From: Megaustenia siamemsis
Lineage: Eukaryota; Mollusca; Gastropoda; Stylommatophora; Ariophantidae
Direction of reading: 5' to 3'
Assembly: GCA_032433765.1 (NCBI GenBank)
Contig: JAVIAB010000051.1
Coordinates: 152,657,421-152,721,420, forward strand
DNA length: 64,000 nt
In this document: positions 1 to 9,636 of the stretch, piece after piece
Position numbering within the stretch: the first letter of the stretch is position 1
Layout of the letters: every line of letters starts with the position of its first letter
The notes under the pieces: generated by a model
The model's database searches: none
Told to the model about the DNA's origin: nothing
The model's input: the letters and a program-made list of their open reading frames with translations, nothing else
Made by a program: the position numbers and the translations under genes

Positions 1-715
1 TCCTCTTATCCCTTTTAATGCATATTCTCGCTTCTTTTTTCACCTCTATGTAAGCTTCCTGTGTCTTGGCTTTATTACTTCTCGTTTCGCTTTTATTTAT
101 GTCTGCTTTCTTGTTATTTCTTTCTTTAATTTTGTCCAGGGTCTCTGCTGTCATCCATGCCTTATTCTGGTGTTATCTTTTCCCTAGTGTTTCTTCGCAT
201 CTCTCTTTCCATATATCATTTACCTTTTTCCATTGATCTTCTACATTTATTGTATTTTCTAGTTGTTGGAGGACTTGGTATTTGTTTGATATTGTGATTG
301 TGAATTTATCTTTAATTCCTTGTTCTTTAAGAAACCCTACATTGAAATACTTTCTACCCTTATTCATTGTAGTAAACCTTTTTAGTTTCATTTTAAGTTT
401 GGCTATAAGAAGATGATGATCAGAAGCTGCATCTGCCCCTCTATATACTTTTATATCCTGTAAGGATGACTTAAACTTATTAATAATACATATGTGATCA
501 ATTTGATTTTCCATTCTATGATCTGGTGACACCCATGTAGCTTTGTGTATTCTTTTATGTTGGAATATTGTTCCTCCTAGGCTCACTTGATTAAGGGCGC
601 AGAAATTCACAAATATCTCTCCATTCTCATTTATATCTCCAAGTCCATCTTTTCTCATAATCTCTTCGAAGCCTCTGTTGTCTGATTCTACTTTAGCATT
701 TATGTCTCCCATCAA
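1..715 (-). pseudogene. LINE-A endonuclease C-terminal half plus linker, runs off the window
   Basis: This is the C-terminal half of an AP-endonuclease-like (exonuclease-endonuclease-phosphatase fold) domain from a non-LTR retrotransposon. Such domains nick target DNA to prime reverse transcription. Reading leftward from 715, the translation shows GDINAK (the GDxN motif), then QIDHI and SDHHLL, the conserved Asp and His positions of this fold. A lysine-rich linker follows. One in-frame stop (TAA at 173-175) interrupts the linker, but the same frame then stays open to base 1 with a basic, helical-looking sequence typical of the spacer before the reverse transcriptase. The apparent start at 715 is an artefact: the frame is cut there by the LINE inserted at 722-2146, and the N-terminal half lies at 2158-2721. 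The reverse transcriptase would lie left of the window. The clade is not assigned. Confidence 0.85.
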
Positions 716-721
716 GATTAT

Positions 722-2146
722 TAGAAATAATAGCAGCAGCAGGAGAAACAGGAATGCAATGGCTGCACAGAATATTTAATGCAGCACGGCACCAACAACA
801 AGCCCCAGAAGACTGGCAACAGGCAATCATCATACCAATGTGGAAAAAGAATGGTAGCAAAGAGACTGCAATCAGTACAGATGTATATCTCTTCTCAGCC
901 ATGTAGCCAAAATCTTGGAAAAATGGCTGAGACCAATAATAGAATTACAGTTAGGCGATTCTCAAATGGGGTTCCGAAAAAAACAGAGGATGTACCGACA
1001 CACTATTCACATTAAAACAGCTTGCAGAAAAAACGACAGAACACAATCAAAACTTATACATAGCCTTCATTGACCAGGAAAAAGCATTCCAAAGAATAAA
1101 CAGAGAACAACTGTGGGAGATACTAACAATATACGGAATAAGCCAACATCTAACCAACCTTATTAAAAGTCTCTACGTCAACAGCAGCTGCAGGGTCAGA
1201 ACAGCAGCAGGCTACACAGACCACTTCGAAGTTAGATCAGGTGTAAGGCAGGGGTGCGTACTATCCCCATTACTGTTTATTACATACATGGACCATATAT
1301 GCAAGCTAGCCAACCCATCAGAGACAGAGGAGATCAACGAGCATTTATTTTCAGACGATCAGGCACTAATACATGAATGTACATACATGAAACAATAGAA
1401 GACCTATAAGAACACTTAAACAAACTCAACATCTCATGCACAAAATACAACATGAAAATCAACATCAACAAAACAGAAGTCATGAATGTCGCCAAAAATA
1501 AACAGAACATGAACATAACTATAGAAGGCAGGCAACTAAAACAAGTAGAGGAATTCAAATACCTAGGAAGTCTAATGACAAACGATAATTCTCAAACAGC
1601 AGATATAGAATCAAGATGCAACAAAGCTTGTCAAATTATCGGACAGTTATCACCACTATTGTCCAACAAGGAAATAACTCTGGAGGCAAAACGAGCTCTA
1701 TACAATACACTCTTCATCCCAACTTTGTACTACCAATGTCAGACCTGGACCCTAGATGCAAGAACAATAAGAAAAACAACCTCTACAGAGATTAAATGTG
1801 TTAGACGAATGACAGGAAACAGTCTGAGAGATAAGATCAGAAATTAAGAACTGAGAAAAAAGCTAGGAATAGCCCCCGCCATAGAATATATAAGGAAACA
1901 ACAGATAAAATGGTTTGGCCACGTGGCAAGGCAGAAAGAACAAAACACAACACAACGAGCTTTCAACAAACGTTGTGAGAACACCAGACCCAAGTGTCGA
2001 TCAGGAAAAAGATGGGCCGATGGAATATTAGAAGCACTAGGAAACATAACAGCAGTAGAGGCGACCAGAAGAGCAAAATACCGCAAATTATATCTCCCCT
2101 CGACGCTGAAATGCAGATGAGGAAGGAAAGAAAAAAGAAGAAGAAG
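722..2146 (+). mobile_element. LINE-B, 5'-truncated insertion with perfect 11-bp TSD
   Basis: This is a 1425-bp, 5'-truncated non-LTR retrotransposon in plus orientation inside LINE-A. It is flanked by the perfect direct repeat ATCAAGATTAT (711-721 and 2147-2157). It begins within the reverse transcriptase (EDWQQAIIIPMWKKNGSK at about 810-865). It continues through a motif-A-like region with Gln in place of the usual residue (FIDQEKAF, about 1066), motif B (GVRQGCVLSPLL, about 1240), a damaged motif C (FSDDQALI, about 1350) and the thumb and C-terminal region (KYLGSLM, CVRRMTGNSLRDK, KWFGHVARQKE). Several frameshifts and stops, for example TAA at 1846, make it a pseudogene. The 3' end is a short A/G-rich stretch (about 2117-2146) just after the stop. 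The same family supplies the four satellite-embedded copies at 32.5-38.4 kb and minus-strand scraps at 11.9 and 15.0 kb. Confidence 0.9.
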
Positions 2147-2157
2147 ATCAAGATTAT

Positions 2158-2721
2158 AATATCCTTGGCTCGTCTTACATCCATCTGACATTGTAGCTGT
2201 TTATAGAAATCATCTTTAACTAAATCATCTTTATCGTTGGTTGGTGCATAGCATTGGATAATGTGTAATTTTATTTTGTTTTTGATTATTTTAAATGTTG
2301 CTGTCATTAGACTTGGTCCTACTGCTTCCCATTCTATAAGTGTCTTCTGTGCATTCCTTGATAGCACTATAGCTACCCCCTCACTATGTTGTGCTCCAGG
2401 TTCCTGGTGTCCTGATGATAAAATCATCTCTCCTGTATTTAGTTTTATTCTTTCCGTTCCTAGCCATCTTGTTTCACACATTCCCAGAATATCTATCTTG
2501 TAGTTTCTCATTTCTGCTGCTACCTGAGCAGCTTTTCCTTGTTCGTTTAGGGTACGTACATTCCAGGTGCCAATTCTGGAGGATTTCCTGGTAGACAAAG
2601 GTTGAGTCGGCAACCCGGACTCCTTACGGCTTTCTCCGGTTTGCGTCATACGTCTCTTAGACAGAAAGCCCTTATCTTTCCTGGATGGCAGATTTACTTG
2701 TTCACTTTTTGACTTGTCCAT
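2158..2721 (-). pseudogene. LINE-A endonuclease N-terminal half
   Basis: This is the N-terminal half of the endonuclease whose other half is at 1-715. It starts at an ATG (2719-2721). After about 50 poorly conserved basic residues it shows GTWNVRTL, then MCETRW (the catalytic Glu motif) and CYAPTND, the expected order for an AP-type LINE endonuclease. The computed open frame continues past 2158 to about 1963, but its last 65 or so residues (a Phe/Leu-rich stretch) are antisense of the inserted LINE-B and are not endonuclease. The reading phase on both sides of the TSD is the same, so the LINE-A frame was intact through this point when the insertion happened. Confidence 0.88.
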
Positions 2722-2869
2722 GTTTGTGAAGTTTTTTCAGTTTATTTTTTCACAGTGTGGGATAACCAGTCCCATGCTCAACCCTCTTTCTCGACTCTTA
2801 CGAACATGCCTGTTAGGGTACAGCGCCGCTATTCTTTACTCCCATTTCGGACCTCGGCAGCGCACGGGC
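2722..2869 (-). other. Putative 5' UTR of LINE-A
   Basis: This 148-bp stretch lies immediately upstream of the LINE-A ATG on the minus strand. It has no open frame of its own and is more GC-rich than its surroundings. Its position suggests the 5' untranslated leader of LINE-A, ending against the 27-bp array. This is inference only; no TSD for LINE-A can be tested because its other end is outside the window. Confidence 0.35.
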
Positions 2870-3215
2870 GAATTCTGAAGATTTGGTATTCTAGAAAGAT
2901 TGTGAAGATTCAGTATTTTAGTAAGATGGGGAAGATTCGGTATTCTAGTAAGATTGTAGAGATTTGGTATTCTAACAAGATTGTGAAGATTTGGTATTCT
3001 AGAAAGATTGTAGCGATTTGGTATTCTAGTAAGATGGGGGAAGATTCGGTGTTCTAGTAATTTCGTGAAGATTATGTATTCTTATTCGGTCGTGAAGATT
3101 CGGTATTCTTATAAGGTCGTGAAGATTCGGTATTCTTGTAAGTTTGTGGAGATTCGGTATTCTTGTAAGTTTGTGGAGATTCGGTATTCTAGCAAAATGA
3201 AAATTCGCTATGACT
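2870..3215 (+). repeat. 27-bp minisatellite
   Basis: About 12 degenerate copies of a 27-bp unit built on GATTCGGTATTCTTGTAAG and variants (GATTTGGTATTCTAGAAAG). The period is a multiple of three, so two short frames stay open (2755-3057 and 3065-3247), but these are translated repeat and not a gene. Confidence 0.9.
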
Positions 3216-3365
3216 GTGACGATTCGGTAATCTACAAGAAAAAATAAAGGATATATGACACCATCTCGAAGCAGTGAAGTCGTTAGTCAAACACAAAACC
3301 ATCATTGCAAGTGATCCAACCTCCACACATCTATGTTCTTATTATGCTAGACACGTCAGTAGCGG

Positions 3366-4088
3366 TAAAAAAAAGTCAAGAGCCCCGTCACGCCACGTGA
3401 CGTATAAGGAATATGGTGTTCTTTTACTTCTTTCTTCTTTTCTCTTTCACTGATACCTAAAAGGTGTCGTGGTTTATATCATTTGTCGTTCTTGAGCTGC
3501 TCGAATTGTCTGAATTAGTGATTTCCCTTTGTTGTTACATGTCTCTTTCACTGCATCTATCCATCTTCCTCTGGGTCTTCCTCTTGGTATTTTTCCATGC
3601 ATTCTCAAGAAGAACGCCCTTGATGGTGATTGGTAAGGATTCATTTTGACCAGGTGGCCAAACCATTTAAGTTGTTGTTGTTCTAGATATTCTTGGCAGG
3701 GTTTTGTCCCTACTATTTTTCTTATGGTTTCATTTGGTATTCTATCTCTTCTTGTGTTGTTTGTTACTTTTCTCAAGCAACGCATCTCACATGTATTGAT
3801 CTTTCTTAAATGTGATTTAGAAAGGGTCCATGTTTGACTTTCATAGCACAAAGTTGGTATGGAAATGCTATTTATCATTTTTGTTTAGCTGGCATAGTGA
3901 CCATAATTTTTACAGACCTTCGGCACATGATTTTTGGGGGGTAATGTGGTCAGTGTTAAGCCCGTGCTGCTTTACTTTCCAAGAAAAAAAAAATCAGGTA
4001 CCCATATAAGGCTGGGTGAATCCGGAAGCCGTGTCCTGTGTAGTCTAGTTCACTAACCAAACTCAGTGATCATGCTAGCCTCATAATG
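3366..4088 (-). mobile_element. SINE S1, minus strand, split by LINE-C
   Basis: A degraded copy of the tRNA-derived SINE found full-length at 56789-57040. The 3' part (3366 to about 3416, containing CCCCGTCACGCCACGTGACG) and the body and 5' head (about 3893-4088) are separated by LINE-C. The head retains the A-box side (in the sense orientation GGTTAGTGAACTAGACTAC), but the B-box segment is deleted relative to the full copy. Confidence 0.8.
3417..3892 (-). mobile_element. LINE-C 3'-end fragment inside SINE S1
   Basis: A 5'-truncated LINE 3' end on the minus strand. Its open frame (3474-3878, 134 aa) reads the post-RT C-terminal region: SIPTLCYESQTWTL, then CLRKVTNNTRRDR, LEQQQLKWFGHLVKM and PRGRPRGRWIDAVKET. 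This layout parallels LINE-B, but the sequence is clearly different. The 3' tail (left side) is a TTC-rich stretch on the plus strand. The insertion point falls in the S1 sequence between ...GGTGTT and AGTGACC... . No clear TSD is visible. A sister copy is at 30248-30895. Confidence 0.8.
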
Positions 4089-5330
4089 TATTGATCTCCA
4101 ACAAGGACAATTTGGTCCTCATCAGCACGGATGAACTTACAACATTTTGTGTGTGCGAGTTGTGTTCTGCCGTCTCTATCTTAAATACATTCCTAGGAAA
4201 TGACAGTCATTCTCCAACTTATGATAGTGATACTTTCCGAGAAAATCAACGTATGAGATACCGCTAAAGTCGAATGTATTATATGGTAGCTTCGAAATAA
4301 CCAATGACGTCATTTTCATATATGTTTCCTTTGCTCTAATCCTGGCCAGTTTTTTTTTTTAAATCAGACTTTCAGAATAGAACACAATGTTTAACCATAG
4401 TCAGCTATAGATTGACTTAGACCGGCAGGCTGAGAAGGAATTCCGGGAAAAAGACCAACTAGCATGACATTTTCAGCCATGCGAGCAGGGAGAGTTGTGG
4501 GTAGAGTGAGGTCAGTCATATATAGCTCCAATATTTATAGCTCCATCACGCTAGTTGGTGGGTTTTCTTGTTTTATTTCCTGCCTGAGGGCCTTATTAAA
4601 TCTATAGTTGGCTGTGGTTTAACCTATTCGTGCCACGCATGGTTAAATATAGAAAATGACGCAATCTAACTCAGTAAAATTGTAACCCGGACGATAGTAA
4701 GCCCAGGACATGTCCGTATTTGTTTGATTGTTAAACCATTACACTTTGTCTTCCTTCTTACACGGTGACAAAACAGAACAAATCATGTTTGTGAGAATGG
4801 CAATGGCAAACGTTCACAACATGAAGAATAAACAAATATGGATAACGAAAGTTATGAGAGACACCATCAGCAGCCGGCACGGTACTTTATGCTGATGATC
4901 ATGACTGTTATCTTCAATGTATTATAGCAAATATTGGAAGCATGCGCTGACTTCACGTCTTGAAACTGACCATTTCGCTGGTTGCGAAGAAGATGGAGAC
5001 AAATAATAATTAATGAATATTATAATGGTGGGTAACTTCCGAGGCAATAGATCAGCGAATCATTTCATGGGAAGAGGTATGTTTACAGCACTCGGGAAAA
5101 TAAAAACATCACAAATAATCAACAACAGAAAAAAACAATAGATGGTCCGAATAATTTTATTTATTCATTGTTTTTTCGTTCCCTAAGCTTTGACCTCTGA
5201 CGAGCTCCCTAAAGACCATGAACTGAATTTTGCGCGTTAATCCATTTTTCCCGGGCAGCCGTGTGCATAGAGGTCCCTCGCCGCACAGGCAGATAACTCC
5301 GACTTCAGAAGTACTCATATTTTTTCGTCT
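4089..5330. other. No recognisable gene; contains one inverted-repeat structure
   Basis: I see no coding sequence or known repeat here apart from the imperfect inverted repeat at 4391-4624, listed separately. Open frames are short and have no recognisable motif. Confidence 0.6.
4391..4624. repeat. Imperfect foldback (inverted-repeat) element
   Basis: The left arm (about 4391-4470) contains CAGCTATAGATT and ACCAACTAGCATGA. The right arm (about 4546-4624) reads on the opposite strand as CCAACTATAGATT and ACCAACTAGCGTGATG, in the same order. The arms are about 80 bp, diverged, and flank a loop of about 75 bp. Part of the loop (about 4470-4515) reappears inverted at about 29013-29060. This is consistent with an old MITE-like or foldback repeat. 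Confidence 0.6.
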
Positions 5331-5334
5331 ATGA

Positions 5335-5460
5335 GTAATTGACGTTTCAAGCCGGGTCTCGCTGCTGAGACCAGGGTGGTTGCCACAGAGATAAATTATA
5401 AATAAAAATCCCAACCAACCGGGATTTGAACCCACAACCTCTCTGTCTCGAGGCCGGCGT
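5335..5460 (-). repeat. tRNA-like SINE remnant with B box
   Basis: On the minus strand, bases about 5436-5409 read GGTTGTGGGTTCAAATCCCG. This includes a perfect RNA polymerase III B box (GGTTCAAATCC). A matching A box is not clear, so this is called a SINE or tRNA-derived remnant rather than a tRNA gene. It differs in sequence from S1 and S2. Confidence 0.5.
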
Positions 5461-5489
5461 CTTGCCGAAGAATGTTCGAACCTGTACCC

Positions 5490-5645
5490 TCCGGCAGAGG
5501 ATTGTCATTATCATCAGTTTTACAGCAGCTTCGCATCTTGATGCATCTTGGTGCCTCTTGATGCCTTTACTCCTTCTCGGCACAGCGCCCTGGCACGAGA
5601 AACCAAAGGCTGGAGCACACGACCAACTAGGCTATCTACTATGGA
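5490..5645 (-). repeat. Dispersed repeat S3, head-containing copy
   Basis: On the minus strand this reads TAGCCTAGTTGG (A-box-like), then CCAGGGCGCTGTGCC, GCACCAAGATGC and GCGAAGCTGCTGTAAA. The last two blocks recur in the same order at 63840-63905. The GAAGCTGCTGTAAA block also occurs at about 6988-7008 and on the minus strand at about 30034-30055. This is a dispersed short-repeat family, likely tRNA-derived. Confidence 0.6.
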
Positions 5646-5717
5646 CATGTTGGTTCTCCCAATATGTTGATAATTTACACGGGTCGTACGACACCTGTCT
5701 TATTGTGGTGTTGAATT

Positions 5718-5905
5718 AAGTCTTGTAAGAAATGGGTATCGGATTTTTTGGGGGGAAAGTAAAGCTGCACGGGCGTAATACCGACCACATTACCCCAAAA
5801 ATCATGAGCTGAAGGTCTGTAAAATGTAGGGTCACTAACACCATATTTCCCTATACATCACTTGGCGTGACGGGGATACTTTACTTTACTTTACTTACAA
5901 GACTT
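5718..5905 (+). mobile_element. SINE S1, 5'-truncated, flanked by 12-bp inverted repeats
   Basis: The body of S1 (about 5730-5893) matches the full copy from AAATGG(T/G)TA to the tail (TTTAC)n, but the tRNA head is absent. Unusually it is bounded by a perfect 12-bp inverted repeat, AAGTCTTGTAAG at 5718-5729 and CTTACAAGACTT at 5894-5905, rather than a direct TSD. Confidence 0.8.
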
Positions 5906-6134
5906 ACTAAAGAAAAGTTAACTTAAGTTTGCTAAGTAAAACCTTGATAGTTCTCAGTACAGCGCACGAAGACCATAGCATCATACAGGGTCCCATAATT
6001 CTCCCTGTAAGATCAGACATAGTCTACCATCTTTATGAGCAGCTCAAAATGATGATAAGTCATTGGGATAAATAATTTATTGACATTTTATATAAGCTAA
6101 ACATTATAGACGTAGCTGTTGCTAATTACCTTGA

Positions 6135-6680
6135 ATCTGTACACACTGTGCGCTGTTTACTTGTTGTTGCATTCCTTAAGGTTTACACACTGTGTACTGT
6201 TTACTTGTTGCTACATTCCTTAAGGTTTACACACTGTGTACTGTTTACTTGTTGCTACATTCCTTAAGGTTTACACACTGTGTACTGTTTACTTGTTGCT
6301 ACATTCCTTAAGGTTTACACACTGTGTACTGTTTACTTGTTGCTACATTCCTTAAGGTTTACACACTGTGTACTGTTTACTTGTTGCTACATTTCTTACG
6401 TTTCACACACTGTGCACTGTTTACGTGTTCTGAAGTTATTAAGTTTTAAACACTGCGCACTATTTACCTGTTGATGCATCTCTTACACACTGTGCATTGT
6501 TTATTTCTTGCTGCATTTCTTATGTTTAACACACTGTGCATCATTTACGTGATGCTACATTCCTAAAGTTTTACAAACTGTGCACTGTTTACTTGCTGCT
6601 GTATTCCTTAAGTTTAACACACTGTGCACCATTTACATGATGCTACATTCCTAAAGTTTTGCACACTGTGCCCTGTTGAG
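6135..6680 (+). repeat. 44-bp minisatellite
   Basis: About 12 copies of a 44-bp unit containing TTACACACTGTGTACTGTTT. The central copies (about 6180-6390) are nearly identical and the right-hand ones (6400-6680) are diverged and variable in length. Homogeneous centre and degenerate edge is the usual pattern of unequal exchange. Confidence 0.92.
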
Positions 6681-6974
6681 ATAATAATCGAGCTACTGCT
6701 ACTATTGATTACAAGATGTGTGGTAGTAAAAAGCATCACCGATATCGATCAAGTAGAGCTCGCGTGTAGTGAGCTGCTGTACTATGAAGTATTAAGCGTG
6801 CTGCTGTAATCGAACTGAGGTAGTTTGATAACTTGCTTGTTGAATCTTCATCTATTTACATTGTTCACAGTATCGTACAGCATAGTTCCACATGCCTGTG
6901 ACAGAAAGGGCCGTTTTTGGAGGGGGGCCTGGAAGTTATAAGGGGCTGGACTCTGAAATAATAGGGTCAAAGCA

Positions 6975-7400
6975 AGAAGTGCATAGAAATGCGAAGCTGC
7001 TGTAAAGCTAATTGTCAGGAGAAATGATAAATATATATAGAGAGAGAAAAAAATAGAAAAAAAACGACATGGTTAAAGCTTCACGTAATTAGTGGACGAC
7101 ACACATTTTTAAAATAAAAAATAAAATAAAAATAAAATACCCTGTTGGTGAACCGTGGCATTCATTTCTGTCTGGCCATAGCACAGTTTGCAGGGAAGAC
7201 ATTTGTTCTTATTTTTATTTTTATTTCTCATTCTAGTTAACAAATTATTATTTTTTGTTTTAAATACACATCCGTGTGTGTGTTGTATGTTTGCTCCTGC
7301 TGAAAGTTTTTGAGCCGAAACGTTGTTCTAATTTCTGGCGTCTACTTATGAAAAGCTATTCCGTTTTTTTCTATTTTGTTCTATATATTTTTTTTTACTT
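6975..7400. repeat. S3/R-like composite with inverted ends
   Basis: The left part carries the S3 block GCGAAGCTGCTGTAAAGC and a CATGGTTAAAGCTTCACG segment. The right part carries GAGCCGAAACGTTG and then GTCTACTTATGAAAAGC, which is an imperfect inverted copy of the left segment followed by the same poly(A)/ATATATAGA-type border. The two halves therefore form an imperfect inverted repeat around A-rich DNA (7110-7140) and T-rich DNA (7210-7260). The same blocks occur in a single orientation at 29880-30065 and 63840-64000. Confidence 0.6.
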
Positions 7401-8065
7401 TTCTCCGTAATTTAAAAAAATGTTTGACATATTGTAAGTTTTTATTATGAAAAAACTATACTTTTTTTTGTAATAAATAAATTACTTATATATAATTTAT
7501 ACTGACTTAATGTATCTTAAATCGTATATACAGAGCATTGTGCTACCCTGAATCTTATTGGTAGATGGGATCGAGGCCACGGAAGATCATATTCTAGAAG
7601 GTTTCTACTCGCAGGATGTGGGGACGTGTAGTTGAGAGCGACGCTTCTTTGATATTTATTTGTGTATAGTAAGGTCAAGTGTGTTCTTCAATGCCGACCA
7701 ATCAATCATGAGTGTTCTAGTCTGGACTTAAACAATTTGTACCGTCACAATACACATTTATAACTGAAACATTGAGATTATGTAGAAATTAAACATTAAG
7801 CATTAAAACCAAACTTCGGATATTCGACTAAAATGATTTATCTATCACTAGATATGTGAGAGCCAAATATAAGCAAAAGATACCGATATAGATTTTATTC
7901 CAATCAATTCAAGACTAGTGCAGAGAAATCAAGAGAAATGGTGCATCAACAACTCGTCTATAACCAGGAAGGAAACATGGACAAATCTTGGTTATTTCAC
8001 ATGAAAAAATATCAACAGCCACAAAGCAAACCCTCCAATGTGAAACAATAGGAAATACAAGTGCT

Positions 8066-8068
<3 letters not shown>
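7401..8068. other. No feature recognised
   Basis: AT-rich sequence without open frames or repeats that I can recognise. Confidence 0.5.
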
Positions 8069-8124
<56 letters not shown>

Positions 8125-8127
8125 CAG
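8069..8127. repeat. (GA)n microsatellite
   Basis: About 24 GA dinucleotides with a short GACAGAGACAG end. Open frames running through it on both strands are artefacts of the repeat. Confidence 0.95.
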
Positions 8128-8515
8128 AAGAATTACAGACAAGAGAGATAAAAATAGCAGGCATCAATTCCCTTACAGAGATTGAAAATTTCGCCAAGAA
8201 TAGAAATTTATGACGAGACTAAGAACTTTTTGTGACGTTATATGGCATGTTAGTATGCTGGAGGTAATATTGGCAGAGTCATGTAGATGGGCATCTCAGA
8301 TCAACTTCAGCGATGCGGACTGACAACAGTCGTTACGATATACTTGAATTATTGTTGGAATAACGCAGAAGCCATAAGCCCATTATATCATATATAGACA
8401 GGATAAGTCAGTAATAATAACTATATTAACACTTCTATTTTACTTTCTCATTATTTGAATTGTGGAATAATCAGGACACACGCACATATGAATACTGACC
8501 ATGCTACCAACTCTT
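8128..8515. other. No feature recognised
   Basis: No gene or repeat seen. Confidence 0.5.
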
Positions 8516-9552
8516 CGTGTGTAAAGGTAAAGATAACGGTAAAAAAAAAGGTAAAGATAAAGGCAAAGATAAAGGTAAAGTACGAGACTTGTATATCAAT
8601 AAGACAACAACTATGATCATAAACAAAGAAAATACTCAAAACCCACAAGTGGATATCAAAATTGAAGAAATAGACCTGGAGACAGTTCAGAACTACAACT
8701 ACCTTGGACATACTATAACCAGTGGTGGACAATTTACAAATGAAATAAACAAAAGAATAGCAATGGCAAAAAATAATTTTAATGTCATGAAAAACATACT
8801 AACATCACAACAAATAACACCAGGGCTAAAACTAAGAATAGCAAAATATTACATCTTCTCAATATTCCTATATGGTGCAGATACATGGACATAATTCAAG
8901 AAAACAGAACAGAGAAGCCTTTGAAATGTGGATATATAGAAGAATAGGTAGAATTGGGTGGAAGGAAAAGAAAACAAACGACGTAGTCGTAAAACAACTA
9001 AAAATGGAAAGAGAACTACTAAGCACAATTCAAACAAGACAAATGCGATTTTTGGGCCATGTTAAAAGACACAACAGCCTACTAAAAGTAATCCTGGTGG
9101 GGAAAATACAAGGTAAAAGAGGCAGACCAAGGCTAACATGAACGAGTAACATCAAAAGATGGACAAATCAGCCTATGACAACCTGCACCATCAAAGCAAG
9201 AGCCTATCAGAATGGTGCTCCATGGTAGCCAACCTTCTTTGCGGAGATGGTACTCGATGATGATGATAACGAGACTTGAATTGGCGTCTCAACAGGTGAG
9301 TTTTCACCATATGTTCTCGGCTGCCTATACAGAAGTGTTCGGATACTTCTGGACAGTGTCGCTTCAAGCATCGAAACTCATGATGCGAGGCGGCATTACT
9401 AACCTTCCCAGAGTACTACTCTCGTACTCATTTCTCCCAGCGGCTTGGTGGACCGCGGGGGCATTTTCTTTCCAACCACAGTACAACTCTCACAACCTCC
9501 ATCGGGAATCGAACACGGGTTGTCCTGACATCGGTAATCAGGTCGGGTGATT
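8516..9552 (-). mobile_element. SINE S2, minus strand, split by LINE-D
   Basis: A tRNA-derived SINE on the minus strand, with its 3' tail on the left (8516-8591, an expanded GGTAAAGATAAA tail on the plus strand) and its body and head at 9279-9552. On the minus strand the head shows the B box GTGTTCGATTCCC (about 9518-9506). The body shares long blocks with the second copy at 29072-29392, for example GGTGGACCGCGGGG here against GGTAGACCGCGGGG there, and GCTTCAAGCAT in both. The LINE at 8592-9268 sits inside it and duplicates ACGAGACTTG. The A-box end appears truncated. Confidence 0.8.
8592..9268 (+). mobile_element. LINE-D 3'-end copy with 10-bp TSD
   Basis: A 677-bp 5'-truncated LINE in plus orientation. 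It is flanked by ACGAGACTTG at 8582-8591 and 9269-9278. It encodes only the region after motif C (TMIINKENTQNPQVDIKI, YLGHTI, IFLYGADTWT, EMWIYRRIGRIGWKEKK, RQMRFLGHVKRHNSLLK) and ends in a (GAT)n tail at about 9256-9268. A stop after DTWT (TAA at 8893) and small indels break the frame into 8517-8894 and 8872-9141. It is a close relative of the longer LINE-D at 12915-14655. Confidence 0.9.
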
Positions 9553-9636
9553 TTTGGGTGTCATTATGTTGTTCTTACCTCTCCAACATGAAACAGAACA
9601 AAGAGTCAAGTTGTCATGACAAAAACACTTACATGC

